Source: Methanofollis sp. UBA420 | GTDB taxonomy: Archaea; Halobacteriota; Methanomicrobia; Methanomicrobiales; Methanofollaceae | Assembly (NCBI RefSeq): GCF_002498315.1 | Contig: NZ_DAGX01000007.1 | Location: forward strand, 186,001-250,000 | DNA: 64,000 nt | Direction: 5' to 3' | Part shown: one piece after another, positions 26,278 through 34,451 of the stretch | Layout of the letters: each line of letters begins with the position of its first letter | Position numbering within the stretch: position 1 is the stretch's first letter | Position numbers and translations under genes: made by a program | The notes under the pieces: generated by a model | Told to the model about the DNA's origin: nothing | Seen by the model: only the letters and a program-made list of their open reading frames with translations | The model's database searches: none

Positions 26278-26640
26278 GGTATGCGGCGTGAACCAATCGC
26301 CTTCCCCCCATTCTACGCCGGGGGACTACTCGAAGACCTGACGGTCTTCTCCTGCTCACTTCGTTCGCATCTCGAAAGCCTGGCGGCTTTCTCATGCTCC
26401 CTTCGGTCGCTGCCCCCGGACCCCCGACATTAGGATAGGACCGGGGAAGAACGAACTGGAGGTCTTGACGGGGAGAATCCATCCCACCCCAATCCTGAGC
26501 GGGGACGACCGAAGGGAGTGGAGAAAACCGTAGGTTTTCGAGTGATCGGGGGCGTAGTCCCCCGACGCGGGACTAAAGAGCCCTTAATTGATCAGGGGAC
26601 TCTGGGGGGAAGGCAGCGGTTCCGCACTTCCCTTCATAGG
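26278..26640. repeat. Intergenic palindromic repeat element, copy 2 (long)
   Basis: This stretch between the CDF gene and arsC contains GAACCAATCGCCTTCCCCCCATTCTACGCCGGGGG-type edges, nested hairpins (AGACCTGACGGTCT, GAAAGCCTGGCGGCTTTC, AAAACCGTAGGTTTT) and G/C runs (GCCCCCGGACCCCCGACATTAGGATAGG, then GGGGGCGTAGTCCCCC). It contains no supported gene. The same building blocks recur at 18.8, 29.7, 39.1-39.5 and 51.0 kb. Confidence 0.65.
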
Positions 26641-26717
26641 ATTATCGGGATATATCAGCCCGAGCATGAGGGTCTCTCCAGAGTCTAACATTCTGACCCT
26701 GGTGTGATGACGCCCCC

Positions 26718-27131
26718 TTACGCGCTCTCCGTCCCGAACCGCAGGTCGATCCAGCGGCAGATCTCGTCCCTGACCCGCCGAAATCCATCGAGGATCTCCT
26801 CTTCCGGGCCGTCGAGGGCGCGGGGGTCGTCGAAGACCTCGTGGATGGTCGTCGTCGCCCAGGGGAACATCGGGCAGACGCCGCCCTCGCAGACGGTCAC
26901 GACATAGTCCATCTGCTGCCCGAAATATTCGGTGAGGGGCTTCGCCCGCTGGGCCGAGATGTCGACCCCGATCTCGGCCATCACCGCCACGGCCCGGGGG
27001 TCGAGGGCGTCGGGCTGCATGCCGGCCGAGTGGGCCTCGTAGCGGTCGCCGTAGTGCGCCCGCATGTAGCCCTCGGCCATCTGGGAGCGGGCGGCATTGT
27101 GCGTGCAGATGAAGAGCACCTTCTCTTTCAT
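26718..27131 (-). CDS. arsC: Arsenate reductase, thioredoxin-coupled (LMW-phosphatase fold)
   Basis: From ATG 27131 (MKEKVLFICTHNAARSQMAE) the product has 137 residues. The N-terminal C-x5-R loop CTHNAARS and the downstream Cys pair in CEGGVCPMFP match thioredoxin-type ArsC, in which Cys-Cys relay reduces arsenate to arsenite. It is the last gene of the cluster running from the Cys-rich microprotein; a mini-thioredoxin encoded 1 kb upstream could recycle it. About 115 nt separate it from the DGC gene, so an internal promoter is possible. Confidence 0.88.
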   Translation of the reverse strand: MKEKVLFICTHNAARSQMAEGYMRAHYGDRYEAHSAGMQPDALDPRAVAVMAEIGVDISAQRAKPLTEYFGQQMDYVVTVCEGGVCPMFPWATTTIHEVFDDPRALDGPEEEILDGFRRVRDEICRWIDLRFGTESA

Positions 27132-27245
27132 GCTCTCCCCTTGGCCCGGTCGGTTATAATGGTCGCGCACGGCCGCAGGCCCCCTCGCCGCCGGCGACCG
27201 GGAGATCAAAATATGGAGAAAAGAGAAAATCCGGCGGCGGCCATC

Positions 27246-27581
27246 TCAGACCGCCTCCCGCAGGGCAGAGACGACCCGTGCGATCTCGTCGTACCGCACC
27301 TCTGCCATGCCGTTCTTGACGACGCCGAGTTCGGTCGCCACGATATGGGCGTCCGGCACGACGCCGAGGCCTTCGAGTTTCTTTCTCCCGCAGGCGTCGG
27401 CGCAGCCGTCGAGGGCGATCACCCGGCAGCCTGCCGGGACGGCGCCTGTATCCAGGCGTCCGGCCGGGACGGCGTCGTCGAGGGCCGAGGGGTGGCGCTG
27501 CCTGAAGGCCGACGCCGCCTGCGTCGTCAGCCTCCCGGTGTTCGAGACGCCCGAACAGGTCACCAGCACCCATCCGGCCAC
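27246..27581 (-). CDS. DGC-domain putative zinc-binding protein (short)
   Basis: The likely start is GTG 27581, 4 nt after the stop of the preceding DGC gene, giving 111 residues; the apparent upstream extension only shadows that gene. Motifs are VTCSGVSNTGRLT near the N-terminus and the family signature LDGCADACGRKKLE. DGC proteins have conserved Cys residues proposed to bind zinc; no biochemical role is established. It is a paralogue of its upstream neighbour, with matching motif order but without the Cys-rich ends. Confidence 0.82.
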   Translation of the reverse strand: MAGWVLVTCSGVSNTGRLTTQAASAFRQRHPSALDDAVPAGRLDTGAVPAGCRVIALDGCADACGRKKLEGLGVVPDAHIVATELGVVKNGMAEVRYDEIARVVSALREAV

Positions 27582-27585
27582 GGGC

Positions 27586-28041
27586 TCACTCCCCGCCGCA
27601 CCCGCAGCCGCACCCGCCCTCGGGGAGGTCTCGGCACCTCTTTGCCTTTCCCTTCCCTTCCCAGGCGGCGCAGACGACCTTCTCGATCTCCTCTTCGGAG
27701 ATCTCGAGGTCATGGGTCTTTGCGATCCCCTGTTCCGTGGCGATGATCACCTGGTCGGGTGTGATCCCCTGGGCCTCCGCGATCTTCGAGGCGCAGGCGA
27801 CAGGGCACCCGTCCAGGACGACGACCTCGTCGGCCTCCGCACACTTCCTCTTCACCGGGCCGGCGCCGGTGGCGAGTTGCGCCGTGCAGGCCGGACTGCC
27901 GAAGCCCTCGACAAATAACTGGATCGCGGCGATGTTCGTGATCTGCCCGACATTGGAGGCGCCGGCGCAGGCGAAGATGATCCTCTTCTTCCCGTCGCCC
28001 TCTCCACAGTCGCTGCCGCAGCCGCAACTGCATCCTGCCAT
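27586..28041 (-). CDS. DGC-domain putative zinc-binding protein with Cys-rich termini
   Basis: The 151-residue product starts at ATG 28041, sharing a base with the mini-thioredoxin stop (TGATG). It begins MAGCSCGCGSDCGE and ends GGCGCGCGGE, so both termini are dense in Cys-Gly and look metal-binding. The core has FACAGASNVGQITNIAAIQL and VLDGCPVACASKIAE, the DGC motif. Such proteins are often beside thioredoxins and permeases. Here the tandem pair implies related but distinct duties, for example metal or thiolate binding. Confidence 0.85.
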   Translation of the reverse strand: MAGCSCGCGSDCGEGDGKKRIIFACAGASNVGQITNIAAIQLFVEGFGSPACTAQLATGAGPVKRKCAEADEVVVLDGCPVACASKIAEAQGITPDQVIIATEQGIAKTHDLEISEEEIEKVVCAAWEGKGKAKRCRDLPEGGCGCGCGGE

Positions 28042-28283
28042 CAGGCCACCTCCGAGAGGATCTCTTTGATCTCGTCGACGGTCGGGACGCGGCCCTCGAC
28101 CACGACCTCGCCGTTCACCGCGAGCGCCGGGGTGAGCATGACGCCCCGGTCGGTGATCGCGTCGATCTCCTCGACCTTGACGACCTCGGCCTCGATGCCG
28201 AGCTCTTTCACCGCTGCTTCGACGTTCTTTGCCGTTCTCATGCACTTTGCACAACCTGTGCCGAATATCTCAAGCTTTGTCAT
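28041..28283 (-). CDS. Small redox-active disulfide (thioredoxin-fold) protein
   Basis: This is an 80-residue mini-thioredoxin of the redox-active disulfide 2 family, with active site GTGCAKCMRT (CxxC near residues 11-14) and the cis-Pro region MLTPALAVNG. It probably reduces a disulfide in a partner such as ArsC or the DGC proteins. It overlaps the upstream 89-residue gene by 14 nt and the downstream DGC gene by 1 nt. Confidence 0.9.
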   Translation of the reverse strand: MTKLEIFGTGCAKCMRTAKNVEAAVKELGIEAEVVKVEEIDAITDRGVMLTPALAVNGEVVVEGRVPTVDEIKEILSEVA

Positions 28284-28539
28284 GGTTTTTCACCTCATTG
28301 CGGTAGACCGCGAGGAGCGCCTCTCCGTACATCTTTTCCGCGCTCTTCGGGATATAGTTGTAGACCTTTGTTCTCTTCACCAGTTCATCGGAGAGGCGGA
28401 CCTCGGAGGCGAGCCCGAGCGCCTCCACATCCGCGATGACTTTATCAAGCATCGAGAGCCCGACGACGACACCGCCGACGTCCACCTGCCTGATGCGCCT
28501 GAGGGCCTCTGCCGCACAGCATGGTTTGTCTTCTTTCAT
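28270..28539 (-). CDS. Small conserved protein with CC motif, permease-associated
   Basis: From ATG 28539 (MKEDKPCCAAEALRRIRQVD) the product is 89 residues with a vicinal CC at residues 7-8. The rest is helical (LDKVIADVEALGLASEVRLS, then VKVYNYIPKS-like end). I recognise it as a type of small protein found next to ArsP-like permeases in methanogens but cannot give it a function. The vicinal Cys pair is a plausible arsenite or soft-metal site. It lies 8 nt after the permease gene and overlaps the mini-thioredoxin gene. Confidence 0.75.
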   Translation of the reverse strand: MKEDKPCCAAEALRRIRQVDVGGVVVGLSMLDKVIADVEALGLASEVRLSDELVKRTKVYNYIPKSAEKMYGEALLAVYRNEVKNHDKA

Positions 28540-28547
28540 GATTTTTT

Positions 28548-29615
28548 TCACCCCACGATGTTCCCGTACACGAACCCGGCCAGGGCCGAGAACAGGATGA
28601 CGAGCACGGCGTACACCGCCGTCTTCTTCGCCCCCATCACCCGCGATATGACCAGGAGGGAGGGGAGGCTCACGCTCGGCCCGGCAAGGAGGAGGGCGAG
28701 GGCAGGCCCGCCGGCCATCACGCCCGAGGTGTAGCCGAAGGTCGTGCCGATGATCGGCACCTCCAGGAGGGTCGGCATGTACAGGATGCCGCCGACGATT
28801 GCCGCGAGCAGGGTCGCCCCGATCGAGTTGTCCCCGAAGTACGGGGCGAAGGTCTCGGGCGGGAGGAAGTAGGCGAGCATGCCGAGGACGAAGGTGCCTG
28901 CGATCAGGATCGGGAAGATCTTCTTTGTCAGGTCCCAGGTCTCGTACGCCCAGTCTGTCACCTCGTCCCTCTCGAAGGTGTAGATGACGAGCACGGCGAC
29001 GGCGAGGGTGAGCAGGTACACTATCGGGAACTTGATCGTCCAGGGGAGTTGCGAGGCGCCGAAGACGAGGATGCCGACCAGGGAGGCGAAGAAGGCGAGG
29101 GTCGCCCACCAGGGCCTGCCGCCCTCCTCCGCCCGTGCGGCCCGTGCGGGTGCGGCCGCCCGCACCCCGGCGTCATGGTCCCTGAAGATGGCCGCCATGA
29201 TGAGGCCGATGACGATCGCAAGCGCCACCGCTGCCAGGGCCCTGGCCACGCCGAGGTCGAAGCCGAGCACCTTGGCCGTGTAGATGATGGCGAGCACGTT
29301 GATCGCGGGCCCGGCGTACAGGAAGGTGACGGCCGGACCGATGCCGCTCCCTTTCTTGTAGATGCCGGCGAACATCGGGAGGATCGTGCAGGAGCAGACC
29401 GCGAGCACGGTCCCGGAGACCGATGCGATCCCGTAACTGACTGTCTTCTTCGTGTCCGGGCTGAAGTACTTCAGGATCGCGTCCTTCTTGACGAAGGCCC
29501 CGATCGCTCCCGCGATGAAGAACGCGGGCACGAGGCACGTTATGACGTGCTCGGAGAGGTAGCCGACGAGTGTGGCGACGCCCGCAAGGAGGGCGCCTGT
29601 GATGGGGTCTATCAT
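28548..29615 (-). CDS. ArsP_1/UPF0718-family permease (first)
   Basis: The start at ATG 29615 (MIDPITGALLAGVATLVGYL) gives 355 residues with about eight to ten hydrophobic segments. The permease motif AVCSCTILPMFAGIYKKG (about residues 73-90), with a paired Cys, and the second-half repeat PTLLEVPIIGTTFG are typical of ArsP_1 permeases, some of which export trivalent organoarsenicals. It precedes the CC-motif and mini-thioredoxin genes. A repeat element separates it from the second permease upstream. Confidence 0.88.
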   Translation of the reverse strand: MIDPITGALLAGVATLVGYLSEHVITCLVPAFFIAGAIGAFVKKDAILKYFSPDTKKTVSYGIASVSGTVLAVCSCTILPMFAGIYKKGSGIGPAVTFLYAGPAINVLAIIYTAKVLGFDLGVARALAAVALAIVIGLIMAAIFRDHDAGVRAAAPARAARAEEGGRPWWATLAFFASLVGILVFGASQLPWTIKFPIVYLLTLAVAVLVIYTFERDEVTDWAYETWDLTKKIFPILIAGTFVLGMLAYFLPPETFAPYFGDNSIGATLLAAIVGGILYMPTLLEVPIIGTTFGYTSGVMAGGPALALLLAGPSVSLPSLLVISRVMGAKKTAVYAVLVILFSALAGFVYGNIVG

Positions 29616-29689
29616 TGTTGTATCATCTCCTGGTTTTCTGGATCCGGGGTGTTCCTCATATTCTGGTCCGGGTGTTCCCTCTGACTTCC

Positions 29690-29800
29690 GCAAGGAGAGT
29701 GGAGATCCACTGCCTTCCCCGAAACCTGGACTGGGGGCTGTTGCCCCCAGACCCCCTCATCAGGATAGGCGGGGGTATGGCAATCTCCCTGCGGAATCAG
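29690..29800. repeat. Intergenic palindromic repeat element, copy 3
   Basis: The element begins near AGTGGAGATCCACTGCCTTCCCC, has the hairpin TGGGGGCTGTTGCCCCCA, and continues CCCCCTCATCAGGATAGGCGGGGGTATGGCAA. The last block matches CAGGATAGGCGGGTATATGGCAA in the 39-kb element. It interrupts the two permease genes of the ars-like cluster and may add a terminator or promoter there. Confidence 0.6.
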
Positions 29801-29856
29801 AGGGCCGCCACATTGAGAGCAGAAGGAACTCCTCAGACCCATCTTCTCTCCGTCTT

Positions 29857-30765
29857 TCAGATCATGCCCCCTGCCGCGAGCAGGGAGAAGGCCGCGCCCG
29901 TGAGGACGGCGACGCCGAGGACCACGCCGGCGAAGACGGCGACGAGTCTCTTCTCGAAGATCGCGGCGAGCAGGGTGAGTTCGGGGATGCTCGCCCCGGC
30001 GCCGCCGATGATCAGGGCCATCACCGCCCCGATGCCCATCCCCTTTTCCAGCAGGACGGCCGAGATCGGGATGATCGTCTCGGCCCTGATGTACATCGGG
30101 ACGCCGATCAGGGCGGCCGCCGGGATGGCGAGGGGGTTGCCTGGCCCGGCAAGGCCAACGATGAGGTCTTCGGGGACGAAGCCGTAGATGAAGGCCCCGA
30201 TCCCGGCGCCGAGGAGGAGGTACGGGAAGACGTGCCTGAAGAGGGAGAGGGCGAAGGCGAGGGCCCGCCCGAGGCGCGGGCCGTGGCCGTTCTCCGCGGT
30301 GCATGCGCACCCTCCGTCCCTCTCCACCATCACGTCCTTCACGTACCGCCCGTAGCCGAGCCGCCCGAGGAGGGCGCCGAGGCCCACGGCCGCGAGGAAG
30401 GTGATCCCCGCGTAGACCGCGGTCGGCACGACGCCGACCAGGGCGACGAGGAGGGAGAGGATGACCGGGTTCAGGAGGGGCGAGGCGATGAGGAAGGACA
30501 TGCAGACGCCGAAGGGGATGCCCGCGTCCAGGAGGCCGAGGAGGATCGGGATCGTCGAGCAGGAGCAGAAGGGGGTGAGGGCCCCGAACCCCGCGCCGAT
30601 AAAGTGCCCTGTCCCCCGGCCGCGACCCGCGAGCACCGCCCGGATCCTCTCCTCAGGGATGTACTCGTGGAGGAGGCCGACGAGGAAGGAGATCCCGATG
30701 AAGAGGAGGACGAGCTCCGCGGTGATCACCGCGAAGAACCCGCCTGCCGTCATGAGCGCCGACAC
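29857..30765 (-). CDS. ArsP_1/UPF0718-family permease (second)
   Basis: The 302-residue permease has a double-repeat fold: FGALTPFCSCSTIPILLGLL (about residues 59-78) in the first half and PMYIRAETIIPISAVLLEKG in the second. The CSCST motif is the hallmark of the family. A short cytosolic insert between the halves carries CACT (about residue 155). It differs in size and sequence from the first permease, so the cluster encodes two distinct transporters rather than a recent duplicate. It follows the Cys-rich microprotein gene by about 50 nt. Confidence 0.88.
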   Translation of the reverse strand: MSALMTAGGFFAVITAELVLLFIGISFLVGLLHEYIPEERIRAVLAGRGRGTGHFIGAGFGALTPFCSCSTIPILLGLLDAGIPFGVCMSFLIASPLLNPVILSLLVALVGVVPTAVYAGITFLAAVGLGALLGRLGYGRYVKDVMVERDGGCACTAENGHGPRLGRALAFALSLFRHVFPYLLLGAGIGAFIYGFVPEDLIVGLAGPGNPLAIPAAALIGVPMYIRAETIIPISAVLLEKGMGIGAVMALIIGGAGASIPELTLLAAIFEKRLVAVFAGVVLGVAVLTGAAFSLLAAGGMI

Positions 30766-30818
30766 CGTGTCCGTCTCAGTCTCCCCCTTCCCCTATCATG
30801 CCGGCCATCTCCTCGCCC

Positions 30819-30959
30819 TTACTCGCCCTTCTTCTCCTCTTTCTTCGGGACGATCTTCGTGCCGCAGCAGCAGCACCCGCCTTCCTTGCCCTTCAGGGCG
30901 CCCATGAGTTTTGAGACGATGCCCGACTTTTTGCTGTCTTTCTGTGTGTTGTCTGCCAT
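30819..30959 (-). CDS. Cys-rich microprotein (46 residues)
   Basis: From ATG 30959 (MADNTQKDSKKSGIVSKLMG) the protein has 46 residues and a central GGCCCCGTKIVPKKE with four consecutive Cys. A longer in-frame form to 31031 would read through the promoter and is unlikely. The lysine-rich, Cys4 composition suggests a soft-metal or metalloid-binding peptide. It is the first gene transcribed away from the divergent ArsR-type regulator, which fits a metal-responsive cluster. No named family is recognised. Confidence 0.7.
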   Translation of the reverse strand: MADNTQKDSKKSGIVSKLMGALKGKEGGCCCCGTKIVPKKEEKKGE

Positions 30960-30973
30960 CTGGTTCACTCCAT

Positions 30974-31050
30974 GTAGTTTCAAGATTTGTTGAAATAGTA
31001 TCCCTATCCCAAAGGGTATAAGGCTATCCATTTCATACTATCTTGAAATA
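30974..31050. promoter_or_regulatory. Divergent promoter/operator between the ars-like cluster and arsR
   Basis: The AT-rich intergenic segment carries inverted half-sites: TTCAAGAT (30979-30986) with ATCTTGAA (31040-31047), and GAAATAGTAT (30992-31001) facing ATACTAT (31036-31042). A palindromic core CCTATCCCAAAGGGTATAAGG lies between them. Paired imperfect palindromes between a regulator and its divergent target genes are what an ArsR/SmtB autoregulatory operator looks like. No binding data are available. Confidence 0.5.
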
Positions 31051-31077
31051 GCCCTCAGGGCTCCGGTGAGAACAAAA

Positions 31078-31428
31078 ATGCCAATTCCTGAACCTGTTGA
31101 AGGCGACCTCGCACGGGTCGGCGGTATAGAGGGCCTCACGCGCCTGCTCCCCGACGGGGAGACGCTTGCGCTGCGGTCGCAGCAGTTCCATGCCCTCTCC
31201 GATCCCGTGCGCCTGAAGATCCTCCTCCTCCTTGCCGTCCAGCCCCTCTGCGTCTGCGTGATCAGGGAGGTGGTCGCGGTCGCCGACTCGCGCCTCTCGT
31301 ACCACCTCAATGTGCTCAAAAAAGCCGGCCTGATCGCGGGAGAATCTCGCGGGAACTGGATCATCTACTCCCTCACCGCGGAGGGAGAGAAGTTTGCCGC
31401 CCTCCTTGCCGGTCAGGGGAGGGCATAG
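31078..31428 (+). CDS. arsR: ArsR/SmtB-family metalloregulator
   Basis: From ATG 31078 (MPIPEPVEGDLARVGG) the product has 116 residues; GTG 31066 would add four. The winged helix is clear (QFHALSDPVRLKILLLLAVQ, recognition region DSRLSYHLNVLKKAGLI). The CVC motif in QPLCVCVIREV at the alpha3 position matches the thiolate site of arsenite- or cadmium-sensing ArsR repressors. It is divergent from the Cys-rich microprotein/permease cluster, which it probably represses. Its stop overlaps the convergent membrane-protein gene by 16 nt. Confidence 0.9.
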   Translation: MPIPEPVEGDLARVGGIEGLTRLLPDGETLALRSQQFHALSDPVRLKILLLLAVQPLCVCVIREVVAVADSRLSYHLNVLKKAGLIAGESRGNWIIYSLTAEGEKFAALLAGQGRA

Positions 31429-31886
31429 GCCGCCGCAAGCCCGAGGACGACGTACTCGATGAAGATCGCCCGCGGGACAGGCAGCAGGGGGACGCTGCCG
31501 GTCTTCATGCGGTGTGCGGTGACAAGTGCGTCGGCGATGCCGCAGAGCCATGCGCCCGCGGCGATGAGGCCGCCGATCGCCGACGCCTCTTTCAGCCCGA
31601 AGGCGCAGAGGACACAGACGAGAAATCCTTTTCCCGGATTGCCGTTGACGACCTGGCCGAGTCCCGGCAGCGCCGCCGAGCAGACGGCCGCGACATAGGT
31701 TTTTCCTCCGGCCGCGAGGTGCGGGCCTGCGACCGGGACGACAAGGAGAGCGATGATCCCGGCGGCGGCCCAGAGCAGACTCTCCTGCAGGGGGGTGCGG
31801 GAGGCTGCGGCGGCGATGAAAGGCGTGAGGGCCAGGAGGGCGAGGGGAAGAATGAGGACACGTCCCCGAACCGGCTGTTGCAGCAT
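31413..31886 (-). CDS. Hypothetical integral membrane protein
   Basis: The 157-residue protein has four or five hydrophobic helices (VLILPLALLALTPFIAAAA, then ESLLWAAAGIIALLVVPVAG) and a glycine-rich loop ALPGLGQVVNGNPGKGFLVC. That GLGQ..NG..KG loop recalls the TM2-like or DUF5683-type small membrane proteins. Function is unknown. It converges with arsR, overlapping by 16 nt, so it is probably not part of the ars-like cluster. Confidence 0.7.
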   Translation of the reverse strand: MLQQPVRGRVLILPLALLALTPFIAAAASRTPLQESLLWAAAGIIALLVVPVAGPHLAAGGKTYVAAVCSAALPGLGQVVNGNPGKGFLVCVLCAFGLKEASAIGGLIAAGAWLCGIADALVTAHRMKTGSVPLLPVPRAIFIEYVVLGLAAAYALP

Positions 31887-32007
31887 AATATTATGATATT
31901 ATATCAATCATTTGATTTTTAAGTTTCACCTATTTGACATGATTTAAATATTTTGTTCAATTATATGTGTATATTCAGCATCCTCCCGATATATCTGGAA
32001 ATTGCAT

Positions 32008-32964
32008 ATGGATCGCCAGGACATACTATCGATTCTCACCGGGGTCGTCATCGTACTCGTCATCGCCCTTGTCGTCAAACCGGCACTCTACGGGGGGCCT
32101 GGCGGCGGCGATACGCCGGGTGCTCTCCCCACGCCCGCACCTGCGGTGACAGACCCCGACCCGACCCTTCTCCCTGCCGGGAAAGAGATTGCCAGGGAGT
32201 TCAGGTGGACCGCCATCGACGGCGGTGTCCAGACAGCCACACTGGAAATACCGTCTTCCCTCTTTGACAGGGAGAGGGAGACGCCGCGTCTTCCCGACCA
32301 CGCGTCCTGGGGGAGGTACGCCCTCTCTGAGGACGAACGCCCGTACCTCGAGGACCTTGTCAGGCAGATAGCCTCCCCACGCTTCAACACCCCCGACGAG
32401 GACTACTGGCGGGTGATGGACGTCCTCTTCTTCGTCCAGCAACTCCCGTACTCCTCCGACGACACACCTGAGAGTTATACCGGCGGCGCTGTCCCGGCGC
32501 ATGCCCTGCATGTTGCCGACGGCGTCGAGTACCCGAAATATCCTGTCGAGACCCTCGTTGACGGGAAAGGGGACTGCGAAGACTCGTCGATTCTCGCCGC
32601 CGCCCTCCTCAGCCTCATGGACTATGATGTGGTCCTCCTGGGGTACTCCGACCATATGGCCGTCGGCGTGCAGATGACGGATTTCGGCCCATATTATGCC
32701 GGCTATACCCCGAAATACTATGATTTCGGCGGCAAGCGCTACTACTACGTCGAGACGACCAACTACATCCAGCTCCCGAGGACCCAGCCGGGGAATATTG
32801 ACCGCTGGGGGAAGCCGTTCCCTGTCGGCGATACGACCGACGGCTCGATCACGAGCGTGAAGTCCGAGACCCCGACCGTGATCCCCCTCCACTATATCGT
32901 CAGGCCCGCGCGCCACACGGTCCGCCCGGCCGATCCTCTTCCCGGAGGTGAGGGCTGGTGGTGA
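32008..32964 (+). CDS. Membrane-anchored transglutaminase-like protein
   Basis: Starting at ATG 32008, the product is 318 residues. An N-terminal transmembrane segment (ILTGVVIVLVIALVVKPALY) is followed by a proline-rich linker and a transglutaminase-like papain-fold domain. Candidate catalytic residues are Cys in DGKGDCEDSS (about residue 191) and His in YSDHMAVGV (about 215), with an Asp/Asn further on. Such domains in archaea may be proteases or peptide-crosslinking enzymes at the cell surface. An AT-rich TATA-like stretch at 31940-31965 precedes it. Confidence 0.85.
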   Translation: MDRQDILSILTGVVIVLVIALVVKPALYGGPGGGDTPGALPTPAPAVTDPDPTLLPAGKEIAREFRWTAIDGGVQTATLEIPSSLFDRERETPRLPDHASWGRYALSEDERPYLEDLVRQIASPRFNTPDEDYWRVMDVLFFVQQLPYSSDDTPESYTGGAVPAHALHVADGVEYPKYPVETLVDGKGDCEDSSILAAALLSLMDYDVVLLGYSDHMAVGVQMTDFGPYYAGYTPKYYDFGGKRYYYVETTNYIQLPRTQPGNIDRWGKPFPVGDTTDGSITSVKSETPTVIPLHYIVRPARHTVRPADPLPGGEGWW

Positions 32965-33635
32965 ACCTGAAGATGCCGGGGCCTGAGGAGATCGCCCTGA
33001 AGGTCGGTGAACTGAAGGCAAAGCTCTCCGGTCTGCAGGTCTCTGACCTGAAAACATTCCGCCCGAAGATGCCTGAGTTGAAAAAGCCGACGCTGACACC
33101 GAAGATGCGGAAGGCGCTGACCGCCTGCGGGATCGCGGTGGCAGTGCTGGTCGTCGCCTTCGTCGGGTGGAATCTGTTCCACGCGGCTGAACAGCACCAC
33201 GAGGTCAGGGTGCTCGCAGACGCCATTGCGTCCTCTGAAGCCGACCTTGCCGGCCTGGACAGGGAAGTCTCCGCTCTCATCAGTTCGGCTGGCAAAGCCC
33301 CGTCTCTCAAGGAATCCGATGCCTATATGGCGACGTTCGAGGACCTGGCCGATCGGGGAGTCGCCACAACCGCCCGGCACCTGCAGGCGATCGAGGGGAT
33401 TGCCGTCCCCGAAACCCATGAAGGTGTCAGGGAAGCATATCTGCAGGCCCTCGATCACCTGAACCGTGCCTACACCCTCTGGTCTGCGTCGGCGACGGCC
33501 TACGACCTCAGGCGCTATGCTGAGGCGGAAAAACAGATTGGAGAGGCCGACCGGGAATGGCAGGCATATGAACTGGCCATCAACGACTATAACCGGGAAA
33601 TCATTCTCAGTCAGGAAAAAAGAGAAGGATCCTGA
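32958..33635 (+). CDS. Hypothetical membrane protein with extracytoplasmic helical domain
   Basis: The start is GTG 32958, overlapping the transglutaminase-like gene stop by 7 nt; GTG 32961 is also possible. The 225-residue product has an amphipathic N-terminus with repeated leucines (IALKVGELKAKLSGLQVSDL), one transmembrane segment (ALTACGIAVAVLVVAFVGWN, about residues 54-73) and a long helical or coiled-coil region to the C-terminus. No family is recognised. The overlap implies it works with the transglutaminase-like protein. Confidence 0.75.
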   Translation: MVNLKMPGPEEIALKVGELKAKLSGLQVSDLKTFRPKMPELKKPTLTPKMRKALTACGIAVAVLVVAFVGWNLFHAAEQHHEVRVLADAIASSEADLAGLDREVSALISSAGKAPSLKESDAYMATFEDLADRGVATTARHLQAIEGIAVPETHEGVREAYLQALDHLNRAYTLWSASATAYDLRRYAEAEKQIGEADREWQAYELAINDYNREIILSQEKREGS

Positions 33636-33636
33636 C

Positions 33637-34302
33637 CTATACCAGGTATTTCTCCGGCACCTTGATCACGAGAGAGAAGGAACTGATCTGGTCGGTCTTG
33701 ATCACGAAATAATAGTCCCGGAACCCCTCCCTGAGGAGAATCGTGCCTGAGTTTGCCGTATTCTCCAGGGTGCTATTTTTGGGCTGCAAGAAATTTGCTC
33801 TATTCATGTTGACCTCGGCGACAAGGCGGTTCGGATCCTCCGCGTCCCTGACCTCGAGATCGAACCGTGCAAGCTCCTTGATTTTTGCGTTGGCCGTGTA
33901 GTCGAGCTCCCAGTATGGGAAGGGGATGTGATAGATCTCGGTGGTCATCACCTTCTCCACTTTCGTGGGCGAGATCTTCGCGTACTCCTTCAGGGCCGTC
34001 TTGTCGACCTGCAGGTCGTTCGGCTGTTTCACCACGGTGGTGGTCGCCGTCACGGTGGGGGTGATGTGATAGGTGGCCGGGTCGACGAACTTCACGTCAT
34101 AGGGCTTTTTTCCGTCCCACTCACCCGGCGGCGTCGGCACCGGCTGGGGAACACCGGACCCCGCCTGAATGGGGGGCGTCGGCGTGGGGGTCGGTGCCGG
34201 GGTCGGCTGCGCCTCGTCGCCGCCCGGTCCTGTGCACCCGCAGGCGAGAAGCGACAGGACAAGAACGCAACAGGCGAGAAGGTCTCTCCTCTGCATATCC
34301 AT
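33637..34302 (-). CDS. Hypothetical lipoprotein
   Basis: The 221-residue product has a signal peptide with lipobox (LSLLACGC, Cys near residue 23), then a Thr/Pro linker (QPTPAPTPTPTPPIQ) typical of archaeal surface lipoproteins. The soluble part contains two-strand repeats (KVEKVMTTEIYHIPFPYWEL, then ARFDLEVRDAEDPNRLVAEV) that look like an immunoglobulin-like sheet. No named family is recognised. It converges with the helical membrane-protein gene at the 3' side with a 1-nt gap. Confidence 0.75.
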   Translation of the reverse strand: MDMQRRDLLACCVLVLSLLACGCTGPGGDEAQPTPAPTPTPTPPIQAGSGVPQPVPTPPGEWDGKKPYDVKFVDPATYHITPTVTATTTVVKQPNDLQVDKTALKEYAKISPTKVEKVMTTEIYHIPFPYWELDYTANAKIKELARFDLEVRDAEDPNRLVAEVNMNRANFLQPKNSTLENTANSGTILLREGFRDYYFVIKTDQISSFSLVIKVPEKYLV

Positions 34303-34451
34303 CTATCGTCTCCGCTTTTATTAAGCCGTTTCCAGACCGATCCCCGCCGGAGAGGCAGGGAGAAATCTGAAGCACCATCTCCCCCTTATAGAAATGGGCA
34401 TGTTTTTGTACTTCCTGAACCAGTATCATCCATTATCTCTCTGTCCTGTAG

